Positions 13,595-26,758 of a stretch of 64,000 nucleotides of DNA are shown here, in pieces. The notes below the pieces were generated by a model. It had not been told where the DNA came from and ran no database searches. It saw only the letters and a list, made by a program, of their open reading frames with translations. Source of the DNA: Nemertoderma westbladi (lineage: Eukaryota; Xenacoelomorpha; Nemertodermatida; Nemertodermatidae); assembly GCA_032718475.1 (NCBI GenBank), contig JAUCBJ010002449.1:28077-92076 (forward strand). Reading direction: 5' to 3'. Both the position numbers and the translations under genes were made by a program. The stretch's first letter is position 1. Each line of letters opens with the position of its first letter.

Positions 13595-13757
13595 ATTGTT
13601 GGTTTGGAATGTAACTCGAGTGTAATTGGAATCCACCATGTCTGCGTAAACATTACAGGGGTTGTATCCAGCAGATAGTAACGTCCGCCAATAACACAAA
13701 AGGTCCAGTTTAGAGAAGTTCTGATTCGCTTTCTCTCCACAAAGTTCAAGAAATAAC
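13595..13757 (-). CDS. Host gene exon 9: linker with KLDLLCYWR motif
   Basis: One nucleotide plus 54 codons. KLDLLCYWRTLLSAGYNP matches the 'KYDL-RYWR-L---GYDP' block of nephrocystin-3-like proteins. The acceptor ttttctatttatag sits 13 bp from the 57-bp minisatellite. The donor is AAT|GTTAGT, moderate. A second AG 15 nt upstream of the acceptor, inside the last repeat unit, has the same phase. The exon frame continues open into the array for about 15 repeat units. Confidence 0.87.
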
Positions 13758-13770
13758 CTATAAATAGAAA

Positions 13771-16700
13771 AGCTAAGAGATACACAACAGAACCACCCGA
13801 TAATGTTGTACAGATCGGTGCCTCTAAAGCTAAGAGATACACAACAGAACCACCCGATAATGTTGTACAGATCGGTGCCTCTAAAGCTAAGAGATACACA
13901 ACAGAACCACCCGATAATGTTGTACAGATCGGTGCCTCTAAAGCTAAGAGATACACAACAGAACCACCCGATAATGTTGTACAGATCGGTGCCTCTAAAG
14001 CTAAGAGATACACAACAGAACCACCCGATAATGTTGTACAGATCGGTGCCTCTAAAGCTAAGAGATACACAACAGAACCACCCGATAATGTTGTACAGAT
14101 CGGTGCCTCTATCTCTAAGAGATACACAACAGAACCACCCGATAATGTTGTACAGATCGGTGCCTATAAAGCTAAGAGATACACAACAGAACCACCCGAT
14201 AATGTTGTACAGATCGGTGCCTCTAAAGCTAAGAGATACACAACAGAACCACCCGATAATGTTGTACAGATCGGTGCCTCTAAAGCTAAGAGATACACAA
14301 CAGAACCACCCGATAATGTTGTACAGATCGGTGCCTCTAAAGCTAAGAGATACACAACAGAACCACCCGATAATGTTGTACAGATCGGTGCCTCTAAAGC
14401 TAAGAGATACACAACAGAACCACCCGATAATGTTGTACAGATCGGTGCCTCTAAAGCTAAGAGATACACAACAGAACCACCCGATAATGTTGTACAGATC
14501 GGTGCCTCTAAAGCTAAGAGATACACAACAGAACCACCCGATAATGTTGTACAGATCGGTGCCTCTAAAGCTAAGAGATACACAACAGAACCACCCGATA
14601 ATGTTGTACAGATCGGTGCCTCTAAAGCTAAGAGATACACAACAGAACCACCCGATAATGTTGTACGTACAGATCGGTGCCTCTAAAGCTAAGAGATACA
14701 CAACAGAACCACCCGATAATGTTGTACAGATCGGTGCCTCTAAAGCTAAGAGATACACAACAGAACCACCCGATAATGTTGTACAGATCGGTGCCTCTAT
14801 CTCTAAGAGATACACAACAGAACCACCCGATAATGTTGTACAGATCGGTGCCTCTAAAGCTAAGAGATACACAACAGAACCACCCGATAATGTTGTACAG
14901 ATCGGCGCCTCTAAAGCTAAGAGATACACAACAGAACCACCCGATAATGTTGTACAGATCGGTGCCTCTAAAGCTAAGAGATACACAACAGAACCACCCG
15001 ATAATGTTGTACAGATCGGTGCCTCTATCTCTAACAGATACACAACAGAACCACCCGATAATGTTGTACAGATCGGTGCCTCTATAGCTAAGAGATACAC
15101 AACAGAACCACCCGATAATGTTGTACAGATCGGTGCCTCTAAAGCTAAGAGATACACAACAGAACCACCCGATAATGTTGTACAGATCGGTGCCTCTATA
15201 GCTAAGAGATACACAACAGAACCACCCGATAATGTTGTACAGATCGGTGCCTCTATCTCTAAGAGATACACAACAGAACCACCCGATAATGTTATACAGA
15301 TCGGTGCCTCTAAAGCTAAGAGATACACAACAGAACCACCCGATAATGTTGTACAGATCGGTGCCTCTAAAGCTAAGAGATACACAACAGAACCACCCGA
15401 TAATGTTGTACAGATCGGTGCCTCTAAAGCTAAGAGATACACAACAGAACCACCCGATAATGTTGTACAGATCGGTGCCTCTAAAGCTAAGAGATACACA
15501 ACAGAACCACCCGATAATGTTGTACAGATCGGTGCCTCTAAAGCTAAGAGATACACAACAGAACCACCCGATAATGTTGTACAGATCGGTGCCTCTATCT
15601 CTAAGAGATACACAACAGAACCACCCGATAATGTTGTACAGATCGGTGCCTCTAAAGCTAAGAGATACACAACAGAACCACCCGATAATGTTGTACAGAT
15701 CGGTGCCTCTATAGCTAAGAGATACACAGCAGAACCACCCGATAATGTTGTACAGATCGGTGCCTCTAAAGCTAAGAGATACACAACAGAACCACCCGAT
15801 AATGTTGTACAGATCGGTGCCTCTAAAGCTAAGAGATACACAACAGAACCACCCGATAATGTTGTACAGATCGGTGCCTCTAAAGCTAAGAGATACACAA
15901 CAGAACCACCCGATAATGTTGTACAGATCGGTGCCTCTAAAGCTAAGAGATACACAACAGAACCACCCGATAATGTTGTACAGATCGGTGCCTCTAAAGC
16001 TAAGAGATACACAACAGAACCACCCGATAATGTTGTACAGATCGGTGCCTCTAAAGCTAAGAGATACACAACAGAACCACCCGATAATGTTGTACAGATC
16101 GGTGCCTCTATAGCTAAGAGATACACAACAGAACCACCCGATAATGTTGTACAGATCGGTGCCTCTAAAGCTAAGAGATACACAACAGAACCACCCGATA
16201 ATGTTGTACAGATCGGTGCCTCTAAAGCTAAGAGATACACAACAGAACCACCCGATAATGTTGTACAGATCGGTGCCTCTATAGCTAAGAGATACACAAC
16301 AGAACCACCCGATAATGTTGTACAGATCGGTGCCTCTATAGCTAAGAGATACACAACAGAACCACCCGATAATGTTGTACAGATCGGTGCCTCTATCTCT
16401 AAGAGATACACAACAGAACCACCCGATAATGTTGTACAGATCGGTGCCTCTATCTCTAAGAGATACAAAACAGAACCACCCGATAATGTTGTACAGATCG
16501 GTGCCTCTAAAGCTAAGAGATACACAACAGAACCACCCGATAATGTTGTACAGATCGGTGCCTCTATCTCTAAGAGATACACAACAGAACCACCCGATAA
16601 TGTTGTACAGATCGGTGCCTCTATAGCTAAGAGATACACAACAGAACCACCCGATAATGTTGTACAGATCGGTGCCTCTAAAGCTAAGAGATACACAACA

Positions 16701-19700
16701 GAACCACCCGATAATGTTGTACAGATCGGTGCCTCTATCTCTAAGAGATACACAACAGAACCACCCGATAATGTTGTACAGATCGGTGCCTCTATCTCTA
16801 AGAGATACACAACAGAACCACCCGATAATGTTGTACAGATCGGCGCCTCTATAGCTAAGAGATACACAACAGAACCACCCGATAATGTTGTACAGATCGG
16901 TGCCTCTATCTCTAAGAGATACACAACAGAACCACCCGATAATGTTGTACAGATCGGTGCCTCTATAGCTAAGAGATACACAACAGAACCACCCGATAAT
17001 GTTGTACAGATCGGTGCCTCTAAAGCTAAGAGATACACAACAGAACCACCCGATAATGTTGTACAGATCGGTGCCTCTATCTCTAAGAGATACACAACAG
17101 AACCACCCGATAATGTTGTACAGATCGGTGCCTCTATCTCTAAGAGATACACAACAGAACCACCCGATAATGTTGTACAGATCGGTGCCTCTATAGCTAA
17201 GAGATACACAACAGAACCACCCGATAATGTTGTACAGATCGGTGCCTCTAAAGCTAAGAGATACACAACAGAACCACCCGATAATGTTGTACAGATCGGT
17301 GCCTCTAAAGCTAAGAGATACACAACAGAACCACCCGATAATGTTGTACAGATCGGTGCCTCTATAGCTAAGAGATACACAACAGAACCACCCGATAATG
17401 TTGTACAGATCGGTACCTCTGTCTCTAAGAGATACACAACAGAACCACCCGATAATGTTGAACAGATCGGTGCCTCTAAAGCTAAGAGATACACAACAGA
17501 ACCACCCGATAATGTTGTACAGATCGGTGCCTCTAAAGCTAAGAGATACACAACAGAACCACCCGATAATGTTGTACAGATCGGTGCCTCTATCTCTAAG
17601 AGATACACAACAGAACCACCCGATAATGTTGTACAGATCGGTGCCTCTATAGCTAAGAGATACACAACAGAACCACCCGATAATGTTGTACAGATCGGTG
17701 CCTCTAAAGCTAAGAGATACACAACAAAACCACCCGATAATGTTGTACAGATCGGTGCCTCTAAAGCTCTAAGAGATACACAACAGAACCACCCGATAAT
17801 GTTGTACAGATCGGTGCCTCTAAAGCTAAGAGATACACAACAGAACCACCCGATAATGTTGTACAGATCGGTGCCTCTAAAGCTAAGAGATACACAACAG
17901 AACCACCCGATAATGTTGTACAGATCGGCGCCTCTATAGCTAAGAGATACACAACAGAACCACCCGATAATGTTGTACAGATCGGTGCCTCTATCTCTAA
18001 GAGATACACAACAGAACCACCCGATAATGTTGTACAGATCGGTGCCTCTAAAGCTAAGAGATACACAACAGAACCACCCGATAATGTTGTACAGATCGGT
18101 GCCTCTAAAGCTAAGAGATACACAACAGAACCACCCGATAATGTTGTACAGATCGGTGCCTCTATCTCTAAGAGATACACAACAGAACCACCCGATAATG
18201 TTGTACAGATCGGTGCCTCTAAAGCTAAGAGATACACAACAGAACCACCCGATAATGTTGTACAGATCGGTGCCTCTATCTCTAAGAGATACACAACAGA
18301 ACCACCCGATAATGTTGTACAGATCGGTGCCTCTATAGCTAAGAGATACACAACAGAACCACCCGATAATGTTGTACAGATCGGTGCCTCTAAAGCTAAG
18401 AGATACACAACAGAACCACCCGATAATGTTGTACAGATCGGTGCCTCTAAAGCTAAGAGATACACAACAGAACCACCCGATAATGTTGTACAGATCGGTG
18501 CCTCTATCTCTAAGAGATACACAACAGAACCACCCGATAATGTTGTACAGATCGGTGCCTCTATAGCTAAGAGATACACAACAGAACCACCCGATAATGT
18601 TGTACAGATCGGTGCCTCTAAAGCTAAGAGATACACAACAGAACCACCCGATAATGTTGTACAGATCGGTGCCTCTAAAGCTAAGAGATACACAACAGAA
18701 CCACCCGATAATGTTGTACAGATCGGTGCCTCTAAAGCTAAGAGATACACAACAGAACCACCCGATAATGTTGTACAGATCGGTGCCTCTAAAGCTAAGA
18801 GATACACAACAGAACCACCCGATAATGTTGTACAGATCGGTGCCTCTAAAGCTAAGAGATACACAACAGAACCACCCGATAATGTTGTACAGATCGGTGC
18901 CTCTAAAGCTAAGAGATACACAACAGAACCACCCGATAATGTTGTACAGATCGGTGCCTCTATCTCTAAGAGATACACAACAGAACCACCCGATAATGTT
19001 GTACAGATCGGTGCCTCTAAATCTAAGAGATACACAACAAAACCACCCGATAATGTTGTACAGATCGGCGCCTCTATAGCTAAGAGATACACAACAGAAC
19101 CACCCGATAATGTTGTACAGATCGGTGCCTCTATAGCTAAGAGATACACAACAGAACCACCCGATAATGTTGTACAGATCGGTGCCTCTATAGCTAAGAG
19201 ATACACAACAGAACCACCCGATAATGTTGTACAGATCGGTGCCTCTAAAGCTAAGAGATACACAACAGAACCACCCGATAATGTTGTACAGATCGGTGCC
19301 TCTAAAGCTAAGAGATACACAACAGAACCACCCGATAATGTTGTACAGATCGGTGCCTCTATAGCTAAGAGATACACAACAGAACCACCCGATAATGTTG
19401 TACAGATCGGTGCCTCTAAAGCTAAGAGATACACAACAGAACCACCCGATAATGTTGTACAGATCGGTGCCTCTAAAGCTAAGAGATACACAACAGAACC
19501 ACCCGATAATGTTGTACAGATCGGTGCCTCTAAAGCTAAGAGATACACAACAGAACCACCCGATAATGTTGTACAGATCGGTGCCTCTAAAGCTAAGAGA
19601 TACACAACAGAACCACCCGATAATGTTGTACAGATCGGTGCCTCTAAAGCTAAGAGATACACAACAGAACCACCCGATAATGTTGTACAGATCGGTACCT

Positions 19701-20729
19701 CTATCTCTAAGAGATACACAACAGAACCACCCGATAATGTTGTACAGATCGGTGCCTCTAAAGCTAAGAGATACACAACAGAACCACCCGATAATGTTGT
19801 ACAGATCGGTGCCTCTAAAGCTAAGAGATACACAACAGAACCACCCGATAATGTTGTACAGATCGGTGCCTCTAAAGCTAAGAGATACACAACAGAACCA
19901 CCCGATAATGTTGTACAGATCGGTGCCTCTAAAGCTAAGAGATACACAACAGAACCACCCGATAATGTTGTACAGATCGGTGCCTCTAAAGCTAAGAGAT
20001 ACACAACAGAACCACCCGATAATGTTGTACAGATCGGTGCCTCTATCTCTAAGAGATACACAACAGAACCACCCGATAATGTTGTACAGATCGGTGCCTC
20101 TATAGCTAAGAGATACACAACAGAACCACCCGATAATGTTGTACAGATCGGTGCCTCTAAAGCTAAGAGATACACAACAGAACCACCCGATAATGTTGTA
20201 CAGATCGGTGCCTCTATCTCTAAGAGATACACAACAGAACCACCCGATAATGTTGTACAGATCGGTGCCTCTAAAGCTAAGAGATACACAACAGAACCAC
20301 CCGATAATGTTGTACAGATCGGTGCCTATAAAGCTAAGAGATACACAACAGAACCACCCGATAATGTTGTACAGATCGGTGCCTCTAAAGCTAAGAGATA
20401 CACAACAGAACCACCCGATAATGTTGTACAGATCGGTGACTCTAAAGCTAAGAGATACACAACAGAACCACCCGATAATGTTGTACAGATTGGTGCCTCT
20501 AAAGCTAAGAGATACACAACAGAACCACCCGATAATGTTGTACAGATCGGTGCCTCTAAAGCTAAGAGATACACAACAGAACCACCCGATAATGTTGTAC
20601 AGATCGGTGCCTCTATCTCTAAGAGATACACAACAGAACCACCCGATAATGTTGTACAGATCGGTGCCTCTATCTCTAAGAGATACACAACAGAACCACC
20701 CGATAATGTTGTACAGATCGGTGCCTCTA
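13771..20729. repeat. 57-bp minisatellite, about 122 copies, filling the intron between host exons 8 and 9
   Basis: The unit begins agctaagagatacacaacag and ends gatcggtgcctctaa. The main polymorphism is aaagct, atctct or atagct in the variable hexamer. 57 is a multiple of three and the unit lacks stops in several frames, so reading frames over 1,300 codons appear on both strands. None has a plausible start, and the unit bears no relation to the flanking exons. On the minus strand each unit contains tgttgtgtatctcttag, a 3' splice-site-like module. A 4-bp insertion near 14664-14669 changes frame. Only 30 bp and 13 bp separate the array from exons 8 and 9. Confidence 0.97.
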
Positions 20730-20759
20730 TATGGGTATGACTACTTCTGGACGCCTTAC

Positions 20760-20958
20760 CTGGGTTCCGAGACCGCTCTACATAGACCCACGTAGTCGCC
20801 ACTCCGCTGACATTGCCATGGTAACTCCTGGGATTTACGGCCAGTCGCCTCCCGTTGTTGCCAATAGTAACGGGCAATATATAGATGGTAGGATTGGGTC
20901 TGTTGCCCTGGTGACACATCAGTGCAAGAAACTGGAGAATCGCTTGATGTAAGAATAC
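20760..20958 (-). CDS. Host gene exon 8: post-winged-helix linker
   Basis: Two nucleotides, 65 codons and two nucleotides. It includes YHLYIARYYWQQ and KSQELPWQCQRSGDYVGLC, matching the 'H--LA-YF----R--EELPWQL--AGDW--L' block that precedes the TPRs in this family. The acceptor is attggttccag and the donor AG|GTAAGG. The donor creates an in-frame TAA, so retention of this intron would stop translation at once. Both flanking introns are almost entirely minisatellite. Confidence 0.9.
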
Positions 20959-20984
20959 CTGGAACCAATTAATTAATAAAGATA

Positions 20985-23448
20985 AAGGAAACAGGGTGGG
21001 AGGGTTTACTGTAGAAGATCACCCATGGTGGTGAAGAGCCATTCCTTTAGGAAACAGAGCGGAAGGGTTTACTGTGGAAGATCACCGATGGTGGTGAACA
21101 GGCATTCCTTTGGGAAACAGAGTGGAAGGGTTTACTGTGGAAGATCACCCATGGTGGTGAAGAGCCATTCCTTTAGGAAACAGAGCGGAAGGGTTTACCG
21201 TGGAAGAAAGATCACCCATGGTGGTGAACAGACATTCCTTTAGGAAACAGAGCGCAAGGGTTTACTGTGGAAGATCACCCAGGGTGGTGAAGAGGCATTC
21301 TTTTAGGAAACAGAGCGGAAGGGTTTACTGTGGAAGATCACCTATGGTGGTGAACAGGCATTCCTTTGGGAAACAGAGTGGAAGGGTTTACTGTGGAAGA
21401 TCACCCATGGTGGTGAAGAGCCATTCCTTTAGGAAACAGAGCGGAAGGGTTTACTGTGGAAGATCACCTATGGTGGTGAAGAGGCATTCCTTTAGGAAAC
21501 AGAGCGGAGGGGTTTACTGTGGAAGATCACCCAGGATGGTGAAGAGGCATTCCTTTAGGAAACAGAGTGGAAGGGTTTACTGTGGAAGATGACCCATGGT
21601 GGTTAACAGGCATTCCTTTAGGAAACAGAGTTGAAGGGTTTACTGTGGAAGATCACCCATGGTGGTGAACAGGCATTCCTTAAGGAAACAGAGTGGAAGG
21701 GTTTACTATGGAAGATCACCCATGGTGGTGAACAGGCAATCCTTTAGGAAACAGAGCGGAAGGGTTTACTGTGGAAGATCACCCATGGTGGTGAACAGAC
21801 ATTCCTTTAGGAAACAGAGTGGAAGGGTTTACTGTGGAAGAAAGATCACCCATGGTGGTGAACAGGCGTTCCTTTAGGAAACAGAGCGGAAGGGTTTACT
21901 GTGGAAGATCACCTATGGTGGTGAACAGGCATTCCTCTAGGAAACAGAGTGAAAGGGTTTACTGTGGAAGATCACCCATGGTGGTGAACAAACATTCCTT
22001 TAGGAAACAGAGCGGAAGGGTTTACTGTGGAAGATCACCTATGGTGGTGAACAGGCATTCCTTCGGGAAACAGAGTGGAAGGGTTTGCTGTTGAAGATCA
22101 CCCATGGTGGTGAACAAACATTCCTTTAGGAAACAGAGTGGAAGGGTTTACTGTGGAAGATCACCCATGGTGGTGAACAGACATTCCTTTAGGAAACAGA
22201 GTGGAAGGGTTTACTGTGGAAGATCACCGATGGTGGTGAACAGACATTCCTTTAGGAAACAGAGTGGAAGGGTTTACTGTGGAAGATCACCGATGGTGGT
22301 GAACAGACATTCCTTTAGGAAACAGAGTGGAAGGGTTTACTGTGGAAGAAAGATCACCCATGGTGGTGAACAGGCATTCCTTTAGGAAACAGAGTTGAAG
22401 GGTTTACTGTGGAAGATCACCCATGGTGGTGAACAGGCATTCCTTAAGGAAACATAGTGGAAGGGTTTACTATGGAAGATCACCCATGGTGGTGAACAGG
22501 CAATCCTTTAGGAAACAGAGCGGAAGGGTTTACTGTGGAAGATCACCCATGGTGGTGAACAGACATTCCTTTAGGAAACAGAGTGGAAGGGTTTACTGTG
22601 GAAGAAAGATCACCCATGGTGGTGAACAGGCGTTCCTTTAGGAAACAGAGCGGAAGGGTTTACTGTGGAAGATCACCTATGGTGGTGAACAGGCATTCCT
22701 CTAGGAAACAGAGTGAAAGGGTTTACTGTGGAAGATCACCCATGGTGGTGAACAAACATTCCTTTAGGAAACAGAGCGGAAGGGTTTACTGTGGAAGATC
22801 ACCTATGGTGGTGAACAGGCATTCCATCGGGAAAGAGTGGAAGGGTTTGCTGTTGAAGATCACCCATGGTGGTGAACAAACATTCCTTTAGGAAACAGAG
22901 TGGAAGGGTTTACTGTGGAAGATCACCCATGGTGGTGAACAGACATTCCTTTAGGAAACAGAGTGGAAGGGTTTACTGTGGTAGATCACCGATGGTGGTG
23001 AACAGACATTCCTTTAGGAAACAGAGTGGAAGGGTTTACTGTGGAAGATCACCGATGGTGGTGAACAGACATTCCTTTAGGAAACAGAGTGGAAGGGTTT
23101 ACTGTGGAAGAAAGATCACCCAAGGTGGTAAACAGGCATTCCTTTAGGAAACAGAGTGGAAGGGTTTACTGTGGAAGATCACCGATGGTGGTGAACAGGC
23201 ATTCCTTTAGGAAACAGAGTGGAAGGGTTTACTGTGGAAGATCACCGATGGTGGTGAACAGGCATTCCTTAAGGAAACAGAGTGGAAGGGTTTACTATGG
23301 AAGATCACCCATGGTGGTGAACAGGCAATCCTTTAGGAAACAGAGCGGAAGGGTTTACTGTGGAAGATCACCCATGGTGGCTGAAGAGGCATTCCTTTAG
23401 GAAACAGAGTGGAAGGGTTTACTGTGGAAGATCACCGATGGTGGTGAA
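20985..23448. repeat. 63-bp minisatellite, left part (about 39 units) of an array split by a retrotransposon
   Basis: The unit begins ggaagggtttactgtggaag and includes atcacccatggtggtgaaca and ttcctttaggaaacagagt; some units carry a 4-bp aaag insertion. A block of about 764 bp (about 21650-22410) is repeated directly after itself. It starts 26 bp from host exon 8. The array continues at 36726. Confidence 0.97.
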
Positions 23449-23985
23449 TGTTAGCTTATTCAATCCCGCCAACACCCCATAAAGTTATTAGCCGATAAGC
23501 AATATTGGGAGCCGCGAGATTGGGTAATTAACCAACTCGCGCCATCCCAATAAGAATGGGAAGGAAGCACACAATAGAGGGTCAGGGGCCAAACCCCTAA
23601 CCCAAGGAGAACAGGTGGAGTTAACGGGAATACTCCACGGGGCGCCAACAAGGGTATTAACCAATCAGAGGGGGGAACGGCATCGATTGAGTAGCAGTAA
23701 GGCCACCGTGCAATATAACCAATAACCTATTCATCAGTGATTCAGTTATCTCAAGTGCAGCAGTGCTAGCGTAGGGTACAGCCAATTAGTTTAGTTAGGG
23801 GATCACGGGACTTTAGTTACCGTATCCCGCCTTGTACACATTCACAATATCTATATCTTATAACCTCCTATTATACACCGAACTTCAGAACTCAGTCACT
23901 TTATTTCATCCTTATACACGGCGGGGACGCGTGGACTAAATTACCACAACCGGATAAATCGGGATCCCTCTTGGATCCCGTCACA
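23449..23985 (+). repeat. BEL 5' LTR
   Basis: 537 bp, TG...CA ends, preceded by gtgaa. It ends with an inverted repeat (cgggatcc, 5-nt loop, ggatcccg at 23960-23980). It should carry the element promoter; I see no canonical TATA box, only AT-rich sequence near 23848-23878. The 85 bp to the first ATG form the leader. I could not recognise a primer-binding site. Confidence 0.96.
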
Positions 23986-24070
23986 GTAACTAAACCCGAG
24001 CTGTCGCTCTAGTTAAACTCTAAGAACTACCGGTACAACCTAGCTAGCCGAATCATCAGCCACAGACGAG

Positions 24071-26758
24071 ATGAGTGAATCGGGCGAGACACCACCGCGG
24101 ACCCCGGACGAAGATCAAACGATCCGCGAGGCCGCGACCAGGCGGTATAGGCCCACGACGCCGGAGCCATCGGTAACGGGCGACCCGGAAGTCCAAGATG
24201 AGGGGGACCGTCTGGAATCAGAACCCGAGTTGAGAGGAGAGGGACTCGAGCCGGAGGATAAAGAGAGCGAGAAGGAGGGAGAAAGAGCGGAGTCGACACG
24301 GCACGGAGAACGGCGCGCCGATGTCGCCGGCCAGCTACCGGCCGGGGGCGACGAGCGGCCCACCGAAACGGTGACGGTGGGGCCGACGGTGCGACGCCGG
24401 ACGCGAAGAGACGGAATAAAGATCGGTACCGATGTCGCCGGCCAGCTACAGGCCGAGGGCGGCGGACGGCCCACCGGAACGGCGACGGTGGAGCCGCCGG
24501 TACGACGTCGAACCCGGAGGGACAGGGGAGAAGTCGGCGAAGAGGACGTCGGGGTTTCTGAGCGACTCCGACGCGCTTACATCGCAACCCGGAGGATACT
24601 AAACGATGCCAAGAAGAAAGGGGCGAAGGTAGATGAGGTGAGACTGAGGAAGCGACTAGGTGAGTCGGATAAACACTTTAGTTATCTAATACACTTTGAG
24701 CAGAGAGAGCTAGCCGAAACGAGGGCACATGAGATTGCCGTGGAACTATTGGAACTATGGGAGTGTGGGGGTGTGGAACCTAGTGTAGGGCCAGTGTACA
24801 TAGGGCCATACTCGGTCGATGCCCGGGGAATAAAACCGGTGGGTTGGAGGGGACTCGAAGGGGGCGAATCCGAGGTTAACTCCGAGGATTCGGCCTCGTC
24901 GGTCGGAGAAAGTTCCGGGAGGCGGGGGAGAGCCAGTGGGTCGGGAAGGCGGAGGGAATCCGTTACAACCGATAAGTCTGTTACATCCTCCGTAAAAGAA
25001 AGACGGGTGAGAGAGATAGAGGCCAGACACCGTCTCAATCTAGCGGTGGAAGCTAATAGAGAAGTAGGTAGACGGCTAGAGGAGGGGAGAGTGATGCTAG
25101 AGAGGGAAGCGGTGTCGATTAAAGAGTTAAGGGAAAGGGGCGAAAGGGCCGCGAGGAACCTTAGGGAGTATGACGAGATAGAGTTGAGGGAAGAGAGGGA
25201 ACGCGAGGCGGAACGCGAGAAACGCGAGGCGGAACGCAGGGAGCGTGAGGCGAGAGAGGAAAGTGAACGCAGGGAGCGTGAGGCGAGAGAGGAAAGTGAA
25301 CGCAGGGAGCGTGAGGCGAGAGAGGAAAGTGAACGCAAAGAGCGTAAGGCGAGAAGAAGAGAGGGGATTGTGAGAGAGATGGAATTGGTCGAGCAGAGAG
25401 AACGGGAGTCTAGCGAGAAAGTAACAAGAGTGGAGAGTGGCCGAATAGAGTTAGAGAAACGGCGAGAGAAACTCCTAGGGTATACAGCTGTACACGCGCG
25501 CGATTTGGAACGGGCGCGGGCAGGAGTGTCTGAAAGCGGGGCCGGCTCGAGTATTTTTGAGGAGCCGAGGGCCGTAGATACATTTATTAATGCCCCACTG
25601 ACAGGGACCGCACGACAGACCCAAAACTGGTGTGACCGTACGGGCGGGGGGGGTAATAATAATGATGGTACAGTAGGCGTTGTTAATATTGATAATACCG
25701 TATGGGACAACACTAATCAAACCTTTATTGCAGGAAATACTTTACCTAGTGGTAGTAATTTAAATTTAAATCAGAACAATCCTAGTGTTAATGTAGGAGA
25801 TAATTCTAATATTGATGTAGTTACGCAAAATAATTCAAATAATCAAAATAATAATCCAAATTCGAACCTACAAAATAATTTAACTAACGCGATCACGCAA
25901 AATAATTCGAATAATTTAAATAATGACCTAAATCCGAATTTACAAAATAATTCGGATAACGTGGCCGCCCAGAGTAATACAAACGATTTTGTTTTGGGCG
26001 AGCAAATTAATTCCGTTTCCAATATGGGTGTTATTAGTGTAAACACGTCGGGCCTACGTAACCAGGGAGCAGAGGGCCTGGTAGGCCACGTAGTTAGTAG
26101 ACAGGGAGCAGAGGGCCTGGTAGGCCACGTAGTTAGTAGACAGGGAGCAGAGGGCCTGGTAGGCCACGTAGTTAGTAGACAGGGAGCAGAGGGCCTGGTA
26201 GGCCACGTAGTTAGTAGACAGGGGGCAGAGGGCCTGGTAGGCCGCGTAGTTGGTAGGCAGGGAGTAGAGGGCCTGGAAGGCCACGCAATAGCAGAGGGAG
26301 AGGCGGGGGTGAATAGACCCGACTGTGGTAGGGTTGATGTGTCGACTAGAGAGACATATAATAGCGGGGAGAGAGGTAGCGAAGTTAGATGTAGCGAGTG
26401 GGGGGGGGCTACGAGCACCCCACAACAGAAAGTTAGCGGCGAGAGGGGGGGGGGGCAGAGAGTGTCCCACAGCCGTCAGCGGATAATGCGAGGGCCGAAC
26501 AAGGTAAACCGCAACAACCGGCGACGGAAAGTAATAGGGGGATTGCGAGTATCCCCAGCGACGTGCGATCGAGCAGAGAAAGACAGGTTGACGTCGCGGG
26601 AGGGCAGACGGAGCGTCGAGCCCGATCAGAGGAGGAAAGAAGAACAGTGGGGTTTAACCGGGAGGTCGACGAGAGATCTCGTGAGCGGGAATATTCCACT
26701 GATAGGAGAAGAGAGGAAGAGAGTAGTAGAAGTATCGCCGCAAACGATAGAAGAGTGA
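24071..26758 (+). CDS. BEL 5' ORF: charged coiled-coil protein, Gag-like, function unknown
   Basis: 895 codons from an ATG 85 bp after the LTR. The N-terminal part is acidic and Arg-rich, with an internal duplication around residues 88-155 (DVAGQL...VRRRTRRD twice). Residues about 325-500 are Glu/Arg-rich and likely coiled coil, with tandem EREAREESERR repeats. Residues about 525-640 are Asn-rich. Residues about 664-740 contain six 13-residue units (QGAEGLVGHVVSR, 39-bp DNA repeat). I do not recognise a family. Position suggests a structural Gag extension. After the 11-G run at 26445-26455 the next frame looks more coding than the annotated end of this one, so the true protein probably shifts frame there. 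Confidence 0.75.
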   Translation: MSESGETPPRTPDEDQTIREAATRRYRPTTPEPSVTGDPEVQDEGDRLESEPELRGEGLEPEDKESEKEGERAESTRHGERRADVAGQLPAGGDERPTETVTVGPTVRRRTRRDGIKIGTDVAGQLQAEGGGRPTGTATVEPPVRRRTRRDRGEVGEEDVGVSERLRRAYIATRRILNDAKKKGAKVDEVRLRKRLGESDKHFSYLIHFEQRELAETRAHEIAVELLELWECGGVEPSVGPVYIGPYSVDARGIKPVGWRGLEGGESEVNSEDSASSVGESSGRRGRASGSGRRRESVTTDKSVTSSVKERRVREIEARHRLNLAVEANREVGRRLEEGRVMLEREAVSIKELRERGERAARNLREYDEIELREEREREAEREKREAERREREAREESERREREAREESERREREAREESERKERKARRREGIVREMELVEQRERESSEKVTRVESGRIELEKRREKLLGYTAVHARDLERARAGVSESGAGSSIFEEPRAVDTFINAPLTGTARQTQNWCDRTGGGGNNNDGTVGVVNIDNTVWDNTNQTFIAGNTLPSGSNLNLNQNNPSVNVGDNSNIDVVTQNNSNNQNNNPNSNLQNNLTNAITQNNSNNLNNDLNPNLQNNSDNVAAQSNTNDFVLGEQINSVSNMGVISVNTSGLRNQGAEGLVGHVVSRQGAEGLVGHVVSRQGAEGLVGHVVSRQGAEGLVGHVVSRQGAEGLVGRVVGRQGVEGLEGHAIAEGEAGVNRPDCGRVDVSTRETYNSGERGSEVRCSEWGGATSTPQQKVSGERGGGQRVSHSRQRIMRGPNKVNRNNRRRKVIGGLRVSPATCDRAEKDRLTSREGRRSVEPDQRRKEEQWGLTGRSTRDLVSGNIPLIGEERKRVVEVSPQTIEE

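Noticed and set aside
13469-20795. Very long ORFs (up to about 1,417 codons) on both strands with 19-residue repeats
   Set aside because: They are translations of the 57-bp minisatellite, which is a multiple of three and lacks stops in several frames. Only the part that overlaps host exon 9 has real coding content.
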